From Lachnospiraceae bacterium (GTDB taxonomy: Bacteria > Bacillota > Clostridia > Lachnospirales > Lachnospiraceae): a DNA stretch of 64,000 bases. Both the position numbers and the translations under genes were made by a program. Below are positions 33,245 to 40,892 of this stretch, in pieces (positions within the stretch are counted from its first letter, which is position 1; every line of letters starts with the position of its first letter). The notes under the pieces are model-generated. The model did not search any database, had not been told where the DNA came from, and saw only the letters and a program-made list of their open reading frames with translations. The DNA lies in contig CAAEWE010000018.1 of assembly GCA_900759665.1 (NCBI GenBank), positions 62,001-126,000 on the forward strand, written 5' to 3'.

Positions 33245-34258
33245 ATGAGCAAGGTAAGTTTTCTGGGGGCCGGAAGCTGGGGAACCGCTCTGGCGATTAT
33301 GTTAGCCAAAAATGGACATGATGTGACTCTTTGGTCTGCGATCGAGTCTGAGATTGATATGCTGGCGGAGTACAGAGAGCACAAAAACAGACTGCCGGGA
33401 GCAAAGCTGCCGGATTCGATTAAGCTTACGAAGGATCTGAAGGAAGCATGTACCGGATATGATCTGATCGTTTTTGCAGTGGCATCTCCTTTTGTACGCC
33501 AGACAGCAAAAAACGCCAGTCCGTATATCGGAAAGGGACAGCGCATTGTAAATGTGGCAAAGGGCATTGAGAATGATACCCTCTGTACATTGAGAGATGT
33601 GATCCTTGCGGAGATTCCACAGGCAGATGTTTCTATCTTATCCGGACCAAGCCATGCGGAGGAGGTTGCAGTGGGTGTGCCAACGACAGTTGTAGTTGGG
33701 TCGGTGAAGAGAGAATCTGCGGAGCTTGTGCAGGAAATCTTTATGAATGACAGATTTCGTGTATATACCAGCTCTGATATTATCGGGATTGAGCTGGGAG
33801 GATCTATTAAAAATGTCATTGCACTGGCGGCAGGTGTCATTGATGGTATGGGATTTGGAGATAATACCCGTGCGGCACTGATCACCAGAGGAATCACAGA
33901 GATCAGCCGTCTCGGTGTGAAGATGGGCGGTCGGATGGAGACATTTATGGGACTTTCCGGGATCGGAGATCTGATCGTGACATGTACCAGTGAGCACAGC
34001 CGGAATCATACGGCTGGTTACCTCATTGGCAAGGGATATACCACGGAGGCGGCCATGAAGGAGGTCAATCAGGTAGTCGAGGGCGTTCATTCGGCAAGGG
34101 CAGCAATGGCACTGGCACAGAAGTATCAGGTCAGCATGCCGATCGTGGAGCAGATCAATAAAGTTTTATTTGAGAATCTGCCGATCCTGGATGCGGTACA
34201 CGGTCTGCTGGTAAGGGACAAGTGTAACGAATATCCGGGACTGGACTGGAACGAATAA
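33245..34258 (+). CDS. gpsA: NAD(P)H-dependent glycerol-3-phosphate dehydrogenase
   Basis: A 337-residue enzyme reducing dihydroxyacetone phosphate to glycerol-3-phosphate for PlsY. The nucleotide motif GAGSWGTALA is at residues 7-16; SGPSHAEEV, the catalytic lysine in GSIKNVIALAAG, and GLSGIGDLIVTC are all in place. ATG 33245 follows TTGGAGAATG. It ends the der-plsY-gpsA group; the 110-base gap after it shows no terminator. Confidence 0.96.
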   Translation: MSKVSFLGAGSWGTALAIMLAKNGHDVTLWSAIESEIDMLAEYREHKNRLPGAKLPDSIKLTKDLKEACTGYDLIVFAVASPFVRQTAKNASPYIGKGQRIVNVAKGIENDTLCTLRDVILAEIPQADVSILSGPSHAEEVAVGVPTTVVVGSVKRESAELVQEIFMNDRFRVYTSSDIIGIELGGSIKNVIALAAGVIDGMGFGDNTRAALITRGITEISRLGVKMGGRMETFMGLSGIGDLIVTCTSEHSRNHTAGYLIGKGYTTEAAMKEVNQVVEGVHSARAAMALAQKYQVSMPIVEQINKVLFENLPILDAVHGLLVRDKCNEYPGLDWNE

Positions 34259-34369
34259 ACAGCTTTTCCATTCATATAATGATATAAGGAGGCAGGCAGA
34301 CAGCCGTGCGTACTTTCATACAAATTGCTATCTACCGATCCTCTGTATCATAGGAATGGAGGAGATCAT

Positions 34370-34792
34370 ATGCAGCAGATGGATCAACAAATGACTCGTC
34401 AGCAGAAAATAATGGCGGCAAAGGCATCTTTTCAACAGACAGGTGACAATGCCGGCTTTTTCTATAAAGGGGATTTTCAAAGAAACTTTAAGGAAAATTT
34501 CTTAGAGGAGGCCGGAGCGATAGGAGAGGAAAATCTGCAGACACCGGTATTTCATTTTGGACTGGTGCGCTTTATGGCATCCCTGATGCTGCTGTTACTT
34601 CTGCTGGCAGCATTTTCCGGGGGTTATTCTTATCGGGGCTTTGGACAGGAGTATGTTCGGAAGTGTATGGCGGATGAGTCTGCCTGGAATCGTCTGGAGA
34701 GCAAGGTGCAGGAGGTTTATCAGGATGTCAGACAAAAGCAGATTCAAGGGGGAACACCTGGAACAGAAAGGACTTCAAAAATACATGAGTAA
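34370..34792 (+). CDS. Small single-pass membrane protein, unrecognised
   Basis: A 140-residue protein with a Gln/Met-rich start, a region DNAGFFYKGDFQRNFKENFLEEAG, one strong membrane segment (about 70-90, RFMASLMLLLLLLAAFSGGY) and a charged C-terminal tail of about 45 residues. Not assigned to a family. ATG 34370 follows GGAGGAG at 34357-34363. Its last eight bases overlap the start of the radical SAM gene, so the two are translationally linked. Confidence 0.65.
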   Translation: MQQMDQQMTRQQKIMAAKASFQQTGDNAGFFYKGDFQRNFKENFLEEAGAIGEENLQTPVFHFGLVRFMASLMLLLLLLAAFSGGYSYRGFGQEYVRKCMADESAWNRLESKVQEVYQDVRQKQIQGGTPGTERTSKIHE

Positions 34793-36665
34793 GAGAAAAT
34801 TAGCATTGTCGGATGAAATACTTTTATCAGTGGAAAAACCGGCGAGATATATTGGAAATGAGATTAATATGGTCAAAAAGGATCCGGCGGCGGTGGATGT
34901 GCGTTTTTGTATGTGCTTCCCCGATGTGTATGAGATTGGAATGTCTCATCTGGGGATCCAGATCCTGTATGATATGTTTAATCAGTGGGATGATGTGTAT
35001 TGTGAGAGAGTTTATTCCCCATGGGTAGATCTGGATCGTATTATGAGAGAAAAACATATCCCTCTTTTTGCACTGGAAACACAGGATCCTATTAAAAATT
35101 TTGATTTTCTTGGGATCACGCTTCAGTATGAGATGTGCTATACCAATATTCTGCAGATTCTGGATCTGTCAGGAATTCCTCTGAAGGCGTCAGAGCGTAC
35201 CATGGAGGATCCGTTTGTGATCGGAGGCGGTCCGTGCAGTTACAATCCGGAACCGATCGCGGATTTCTTTGATATGTTTTATATTGGAGAGGGAGAGACA
35301 CAGTACCGACGGATGATGGATGAGTACAAGGAATGGAAGAAGTCCGGAGGAGACCGTATCGCTTTCCTGAAGAGAGCAGCGCAGATTCCGGGTATCTATG
35401 TGCCAATGTTTTATGAAGCATCCTACCATGAGGATGGAACGCTGGCATCCTTTGAACCGATTGTGCCGGAGGCTCCAAGAACGGTTATGAAGGAAGTAGA
35501 AATGGATATGGAGCATACCTATTATCCGGAGAAGCCGTTAGTGCCGTACATCAAGGTGACACAGGACAGGGTGGTTCTGGAGATCCAGAGAGGCTGTATC
35601 CGTGGCTGCCGTTTTTGTCAGGCAGGGGTACTTTACCGGCCGATCCGTCCCCGTAAGCTGGAGTTTTTGAAGGAGCGTGCCATCAAGATGTTGGAGTCCA
35701 CCGGTCATGAGGAGATCACTCTCAGCTCATTAAGCTCCAGTGATTATAAGGAGCTGCCGGAGTTAGTGTACTGGCTGATTGACGAGTGCAGCAAAAACGG
35801 GATCAATATTGCACTTCCGTCTTTGCGTATTGATGCATTTTCTCTGGATGTTATGTCTAAGGTGCAGGACGTGCGAAAGAGTAGTCTGACCTTTGCTCCG
35901 GAGGCAGGATCCCAGCGCATGCGGAATGTCATTAATAAAGGACTGACCGAGGAAAATATTCTGAATGGCGCCATGGATGCCTTCCGGGGAGGCTGGACCC
36001 GTGTGAAGCTTTATTTTATGCTGGGACTGCCGGGGGAGACCTATGATGATATTGAGGAAATTGCCATTCTGTCGGACAAGATTGCCAGAGAATATTATAC
36101 GATCCCGAAGGAAGAGAGAAAAGGCAAGGTTAATATCGTAACAAGTACTTCGATCTTTGTGCCAAAGCCGTTTACACCGTTCCAGTGGGCAAGAATGAAT
36201 TCCCAGCAGGAGGCAGTAGAAAAGAGAAATTTCCTGCTTGGCAAGGTCAAGAGCCAGCTTAATGCAAAGAGTATTAAATATAATTGCCATGATGCAGATG
36301 TATCTGTCCTGGAGGGCGTATTTGCCAGAGGAGACCGCAGGCTGAATGATGTGATCCTGCAGGCATATCAAGAGGGGTGTATTTATGACGCATGGACAGA
36401 ATATTTTAAATATGATGTATGGCAGAAATCATTTGCGGATCATCACCTGACCATGGATTTTTACAATGACAGGGAACGCAGTGAGGACGAGCTGTTTCCA
36501 TGGGATTTTATTGACTGCGGTGTGACGAAGAGCTTTTTGCTGCGGGAGTATCATAGAGCCAAAGAGGCGGTTGTGACACCAAACTGCCGCCAACAGTGTG
36601 CCGGCTGCGGTGCTGCACGTTTTGGTGGTGGTGTCTGTACCGAAAAGCGGGAGAATGCTGTCTGA
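34785..36665 (+). CDS. TIGR03960-type radical SAM protein with B12-binding-like domain
   Basis: A 626-residue protein. The N-terminal half has a cobalamin-binding-like fold (FCMCFPDVYEIGMSHLGIQI, GGGPCSYNPEPIADFFDMFYIGEGE). The radical SAM core holds the cluster motif CIRGCRFC (CxxxCxxC). The end carries four cysteines (CRQQCAGCGAARFGGGVC) that may bind metal. Family members sit next to a DUF2344 protein and RNase G, as here; some actinobacterial relatives are fused to DUF2344. The reaction is unknown; RNA or ribosomal protein modification is a guess from context. ATG 34785 is the usual family start; ATG 34725 with AGGAGG is an alternative. Confidence 0.9.
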   Translation: MSKRKLALSDEILLSVEKPARYIGNEINMVKKDPAAVDVRFCMCFPDVYEIGMSHLGIQILYDMFNQWDDVYCERVYSPWVDLDRIMREKHIPLFALETQDPIKNFDFLGITLQYEMCYTNILQILDLSGIPLKASERTMEDPFVIGGGPCSYNPEPIADFFDMFYIGEGETQYRRMMDEYKEWKKSGGDRIAFLKRAAQIPGIYVPMFYEASYHEDGTLASFEPIVPEAPRTVMKEVEMDMEHTYYPEKPLVPYIKVTQDRVVLEIQRGCIRGCRFCQAGVLYRPIRPRKLEFLKERAIKMLESTGHEEITLSSLSSSDYKELPELVYWLIDECSKNGINIALPSLRIDAFSLDVMSKVQDVRKSSLTFAPEAGSQRMRNVINKGLTEENILNGAMDAFRGGWTRVKLYFMLGLPGETYDDIEEIAILSDKIAREYYTIPKEERKGKVNIVTSTSIFVPKPFTPFQWARMNSQQEAVEKRNFLLGKVKSQLNAKSIKYNCHDADVSVLEGVFARGDRRLNDVILQAYQEGCIYDAWTEYFKYDVWQKSFADHHLTMDFYNDRERSEDELFPWDFIDCGVTKSFLLREYHRAKEAVVTPNCRQQCAGCGAARFGGGVCTEKRENAV

Positions 36666-36687
36666 CAAAGCTTATCAAGTTGATATG

Positions 36688-36705
36688 GAAAGGCATGGTT
36701 ATAAA
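36688..36705 (+). repeat. 18-base motif before the DUF2344 gene, identical to 23671-23688
   Basis: GAAAGGCATGGTTATAAA, ending two bases before the ATG at 36708. Same placement as before rbgA, but the inner ATG is in a different frame here. Confidence 0.6.
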
Positions 36706-36707
36706 AC

Positions 36708-37511
36708 ATGAAAGCAAGAATTAAATTTTCAAAATGTGGATCGATGCGGTTTATCGGACATCTGGATGTAATGCGTTATTTCCAGAAAGCATTCCGGCGG
36801 GCGCATATTCCGGTAAGTTACAGTAAAGGATACTCGCCGCATCAGATCCTTTCTTTTACCTCTCCGCTGGGAATTGGTCTCACCAGTGATGCAGAATATA
36901 TGGATATGGAGCTGGAGGAGTGTCCGGAGCCGGAACGTATGGTAGACTGGATTAATTCCCAGATGAATGATGAGATCCGGGTGAAGGATTTTGTGCTGCT
37001 GCCGGATGATTCTAAACCATCCATGGCAATGTTAGCGGGATGTGATTATCTGGTGGCATTAAAGCCGGACAAGGTGTCCGCATTTCGGGACAGAGAGAAT
37101 ATGGAGCAGGTTTTGGCGGATTTTCTGGCACAGCCGGAGATCCTCGTGACCAAAAAGACAAAGCGGTCGGAGAAGCAGGTAGATATTAAGCCGAATATTT
37201 ATTATCTCAGTGCTGCGATGGAGGACTTTCAGACACAGACAGGCAGGGAATATGGCAGCCTGTGTCTTGATACAGAGGAATATCAGCCGGTGTTCTACTG
37301 TCAGTTGACCGCAGGAAGTGTGCTAAACATCAAGCCGGAGCTTGTGATGCAGGCACTGTGCCAATTTGTGGACACACCGTATGATCCACTGGATTATCAG
37401 ATCCATCGTCTGGAAATGTATGGGGATGCCAACGGCAAAAAAGGAGAGATCCATCTTCTCCATGATGAGGTGCCGTGCGAGCTGGTGCCATTGTCGGAGT
37501 ATCAGAAATGA
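36708..37511 (+). CDS. TIGR03936/DUF2344 radical-SAM-linked protein
   Basis: A 267-residue protein of the DUF2344 family, known by KARIKFSKCGSMRFIGHLDVMRYFQKAFRRA and YSKGYSPHQILSFTSPLGIG. It always accompanies the TIGR03960 radical SAM protein, here 42 bases upstream, and precedes RNase G. Function unknown; a substrate-presenting partner of the radical SAM enzyme is a reasonable inference. Confidence 0.9.
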   Translation: MKARIKFSKCGSMRFIGHLDVMRYFQKAFRRAHIPVSYSKGYSPHQILSFTSPLGIGLTSDAEYMDMELEECPEPERMVDWINSQMNDEIRVKDFVLLPDDSKPSMAMLAGCDYLVALKPDKVSAFRDRENMEQVLADFLAQPEILVTKKTKRSEKQVDIKPNIYYLSAAMEDFQTQTGREYGSLCLDTEEYQPVFYCQLTAGSVLNIKPELVMQALCQFVDTPYDPLDYQIHRLEMYGDANGKKGEIHLLHDEVPCELVPLSEYQK

Positions 37512-37594
37512 TGGGACTTGAGAAATGTAATATATAATAATATTGCTGAAAACATTTTTAAAAAATATCCGTAAAAGGAAAGGAGGACGCCGTC

Positions 37595-38803
37595 ATGGAG
37601 CTTTTACTCACTAGAAAAGAAAATAAAATATTGTCTATTCTCGCCGATGAGAGACGGCTTCTCCAGATACACGCAGAGAACATGGAAGAGGATCCGAGGA
37701 CGGCTGTAGTTGGTGATATTTACGTGGGAAAGGTTCGTAATGTGGTCAAAAATATCAATGCGGCCTTTGTGGAATTTGCCAAAGGTCAGATGGGATATCT
37801 TTCTCTGGGGGAGAAGGTGTCGCCGATTCATACAGCCGGGGGCAGAACGGATGACGGACGGGTTCTCATTGGGGATGAGATCATTGTCCAGGTGAAACGG
37901 GAAGCACTTAAGACAAAGCCGCCGGCATTGACCGGAGCCATCGACCTGACCGGCAGATATGTGGTGCTTACCATAGGAAAAAGCGGATGCAATGTCTCCA
38001 AAAAGATCAAGGATAAAGAAAAGAGAACATATCTGCTGGAGCTTTTAGGAGAATATCAGCAGGAGGGCTTTTTGCTGATTGCCAGAACAAACAGTGCCGG
38101 GGCATCGGAGGAGACTCTCCGGCGGGAGATTGCAGGGCTGCTGCGGCGTTATGAGGCAATCTGTAAAGACGGAATGCATAAGGTGGTGTTTAGCTGTCTG
38201 GAGCAGGCACTTCCGGCGTATCTTGCAGATATCCGGGATGGCTATGCCGCTGAGGTGGAGAGGATCGTGACGGATGATCCGGAGATTTACGGTCAGGTGT
38301 CCGGGTATCTGACAGAAAATGATCCCGGTCAGATTGAGAAGCTTGCATTGTGGGATCCGGCACATGGAAAGTTGGATGCGGTTTATAACGTCACTAAGAC
38401 GCTGGAACATGCCATGATGCCAAAGGTATGGCTCAAAAGCGGGGCATATCTTGTGATACAGCCCACAGAGGCTCTGGTATCCATTGATGTCAATACCGGA
38501 AAGGCTATCTCTAAAAAGAAGGATGTACAGAAGACCTTTTACAAGATCAATGTGGAGGCGGCAAGAGAGATTGCATCGCAGCTTCGTCTGAGGAATCTGT
38601 CCGGGATCATACTGGTGGATTTTATTGATATGGAATCCGGGCAGGATCAGAAAAGTCTGCTGGAGCTTTTAAGACAGGAAGTCCGGAGGGATCCAGTGCA
38701 GACAACTGTGGTGGATATGACAAAACTGGGATTGGTGGAAATTACACGCAAAAAGATCCGTAAAAGTCTTTACGATCAGATAAATGAAAGGCAGGGTGAA
38801 TGA
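37595..38803 (+). CDS. rng: Ribonuclease G/E family protein, short form
   Basis: A 402-residue RNase E/G catalytic domain. The S1 region (VGDIYVGKVRNVVKNINAAFVEF) is near the start, then the DNase I-like part with the metal-binding aspartates in VSIDVNTGK and LVDFIDM. It ends at LVEITRKKIRKSLYDQINERQGE, so the C-terminal CPxCxGxG zinc-link present in E. coli RNase G (489 residues) is absent; tetramer formation through the zinc link is therefore not expected. RBS AAAGGAGG. Third gene of the radical SAM/DUF2344 group. Confidence 0.92.
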   Translation: MELLLTRKENKILSILADERRLLQIHAENMEEDPRTAVVGDIYVGKVRNVVKNINAAFVEFAKGQMGYLSLGEKVSPIHTAGGRTDDGRVLIGDEIIVQVKREALKTKPPALTGAIDLTGRYVVLTIGKSGCNVSKKIKDKEKRTYLLELLGEYQQEGFLLIARTNSAGASEETLRREIAGLLRRYEAICKDGMHKVVFSCLEQALPAYLADIRDGYAAEVERIVTDDPEIYGQVSGYLTENDPGQIEKLALWDPAHGKLDAVYNVTKTLEHAMMPKVWLKSGAYLVIQPTEALVSIDVNTGKAISKKKDVQKTFYKINVEAAREIASQLRLRNLSGIILVDFIDMESGQDQKSLLELLRQEVRRDPVQTTVVDMTKLGLVEITRKKIRKSLYDQINERQGE

Positions 38804-38804
38804 T

Positions 38805-39998
38805 TTGACACAGGATGAGATCATTATCAGAAAAGGAATCGTACATATTCTGGATGCAGAGCTGGGATATCCGGTATTTTCCGAGGAACTTTTAGAGTTG
38901 TCACCGGATACAAACGATTTCTTTCGTGGATTAATATACAAAATTACGTCCGGAGACGAAATGAAGAAATGCTTCTTTGATGGCTTCGAAGAAAGCGGTG
39001 AATTTACAGATGGATCCGGAGCGGCAGAAACGGATGATATGCCATGGGAGAGCGACGGGGCTGATCCGGATCAGCAGACAGGGGAGACTGCGGAATCGGT
39101 GGATTTTCTGATGGAATCCGGAGAAGCTGAAGCGGACGAGCTGGAGAGGGCAGAGAGTATGTTTTATACGCAGACGGATGTCTATGCCCTTGTGAAGGAG
39201 TTTTCGGAGGACAATATGGTGGAGGACAGCAAAAAGCTTGCTAAAGCATTATATGATATTATGAATGCCAATGTGACAATTCCATCGGCAGATTTTGCGG
39301 TTGTGACTTTTCAGGTACACTCTGTCCAGTATTTGGGACTGCTTAAAATGAATTATAAAGAAAGCTATGTGCATATGACACAGAATGAAGAGGGACGAAA
39401 TGTTAATCAGATCATCCGCTATCGTTCCATGCTTCCTTCTGCAACCACAAAGCTGTCAGAGGCAGTGATCATTGATCTGTCCGATTACAGTGTACAGGTG
39501 ATCGAGAAGAAATATGAGATTAATGGGAGCAAAGTAAATTATCTGTCGGAGCTTTACCTGCATTGTCATGCTGCAATGTCCTCCAAGACGAAGCTGGATA
39601 TTGTGGTAAATGCTGTAAAGCAGGTGAATAATAAGCATTATTCGGAAGAACCGGTAAAGCAGTTAGAAGCAAAGCGTGTGATCAAAGAAGAGATGGAAGA
39701 GACCGGTACAGTCAGTGTGGAAAAGGTCAGTGAAAAGCTTTATGGGGATGTGCCGCAGATCAAGGAAGAATTTGACAAAAAAATGGAAAAGTATCATATG
39801 GAGACGGCGGAGGTGACACCGCAGAGCGAGCGCACCACCAAAAAGTTTGAAAAACAGTACCTGAAAACGGATACCGGCATTGAGATCAATATTCCAATGG
39901 AGCAGTACCAGGATGCAGATCAGGTGGAATTTATCACAAATCCGGACGGAACGATTTCTGTTTTGATCAAGAATATAAACAAGATCACGACAAGGTAA
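38805..39998 (+). CDS. Nucleoid-associated protein (YejK/NdpA-like)
   Basis: A 397-residue protein of the 37-kDa nucleoid-associated family (PF04245-like). The start IIIRKGIVHILDAELGYPVFSEELLEL is typical; an acidic insert (about 60-115, rich in Asp/Glu/Gly) follows; the C-terminal half holds KRVIKEEMEETGTVSVEKVSEKLYG and ends with ISVLIKNINKI. I favour TTG 38805, five bases after AGGGTGA and next to the rng stop; ATG 38784, inside rng, would add seven residues. Role in E. coli is binding to the nucleoid; in Firmicutes it is not known. Confidence 0.75.
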   Translation: MTQDEIIIRKGIVHILDAELGYPVFSEELLELSPDTNDFFRGLIYKITSGDEMKKCFFDGFEESGEFTDGSGAAETDDMPWESDGADPDQQTGETAESVDFLMESGEAEADELERAESMFYTQTDVYALVKEFSEDNMVEDSKKLAKALYDIMNANVTIPSADFAVVTFQVHSVQYLGLLKMNYKESYVHMTQNEEGRNVNQIIRYRSMLPSATTKLSEAVIIDLSDYSVQVIEKKYEINGSKVNYLSELYLHCHAAMSSKTKLDIVVNAVKQVNNKHYSEEPVKQLEAKRVIKEEMEETGTVSVEKVSEKLYGDVPQIKEEFDKKMEKYHMETAEVTPQSERTTKKFEKQYLKTDTGIEINIPMEQYQDADQVEFITNPDGTISVLIKNINKITTR

Positions 39999-40089
39999 GT
40001 ATTAATGGTATATATACTATAGTTAATTTATGGATAGTTTGATATTTCAAAAATAAAATGGAAGAAATTGGAAAGGCACAGGGATTCAT

Positions 40090-40368
40090 ATGTTTCGCTT
40101 ATGGGCAAAAATATTTAAGGATAACAGGATGCTTCAGAATCTGACAATCTGTGATGACAGCCGGGAGAAAAACAGGACCAAAAAGGTTTTTGATGCGGTG
40201 GATGAGGTGTGCTATGCCTTTGATCTGAGCCGTCCGATCTGGCTGGATTCCAATATTAAAGAATTTCAGAGGGTGGATAAGACACGGTTCCGGAAGGATA
40301 ATTTTATAGACGACATAGATTTTGATTTTCTGGAAATTCATGTCATTGAGGAAGATGATACTTATTGA
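40090..40368 (+). CDS. Small conserved-looking protein, unrecognised
   Basis: A 92-residue protein with a basic start (MFRLWAKIFKDNRM), the stretch DEVCYAFDLSRPIWLDSNIKEF, and an acidic end (DDIDFDFLEIHVIEEDDTY). RBS GGAAAGGCACAGGGA precedes ATG 40090. No family is recalled. It stands alone upstream of rnpB. Codon use matches its neighbours, which supports a real gene. Confidence 0.6.
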   Translation: MFRLWAKIFKDNRMLQNLTICDDSREKNRTKKVFDAVDEVCYAFDLSRPIWLDSNIKEFQRVDKTRFRKDNFIDDIDFDFLEIHVIEEDDTY

Positions 40369-40478
40369 CAATAACAGCAGTGAAGATAATTTATGATGAT
40401 TTGGGTGGCGGGGATAGAAAGCTTTCTGTTCTGTAAAAAATACGGGGCGGAGAGCGTTTTCTTTTTGATCATTCCGAC

Positions 40479-40507
40479 TTTACTTTTCCCGTCCCTCGTG
40501 GTAAAAT
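40479..40507 (+). promoter_or_regulatory. Promoter of rnpB
   Basis: TTTACT (40479-40484), 17-base spacer, TAAAAT (40502-40507), placing +1 close to the first base of helix P1. Confidence 0.65.
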
Positions 40508-40517
40508 GGGCGATGAC

Positions 40518-40858
40518 GAGCAGCACAGACAATCGCAGCTGCAGGTGCCGAAAGGCCGCAGGTGAGGAAAGTCCGGGCTTCACAGGGCAGGATGCCGGAT
40601 AACGTCCGGTGGAGGTGACTCCCAGGCCAGTGCAACAGAAAAGAACCGCCAGATTCGTCTGGTAAGGGTGAAAAGGCGAGGTAAGAGCTCACCGCGTCTC
40701 CGGTAACGGAGATGGCTGTGTAAACCCCATCCGAAGCAAGACCGAACAGGGACCATACGGCGGCCCGCCGTGTTCCGGGTAGGTTGCTTGAGGCTGCCGG
40801 TAACGGTAGTCCTAGATAGATGATTGTCTGATACAGAACCCGGCTTACAGTGCTGCTC
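40518..40858 (+). ncRNA. rnpB: RNase P RNA (bacterial class A)
   Basis: About 341 bases. Helix P1 pairs GAGCAGCAC (40518-40526) with GTGCTGCTC (40850-40858); P2 pairs GACAATC (40528-40534) with GATTGTC (40822-40828). Universally conserved segments are present: GAGGAAAGTCCGGGCTTC in the 5' part, AGAGCTCACCGCG, and ACAGAACCCGGCTTAC at the 3' end. This ribozyme removes tRNA 5' leaders. The class A form, not the Bacillus class B, is usual in many Clostridia. Open frames on the - strand across it are chance. Confidence 0.97.
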
Positions 40859-40892
40859 CTTATTGATTGATAGAAAGCGGAGAGATAAAGAT

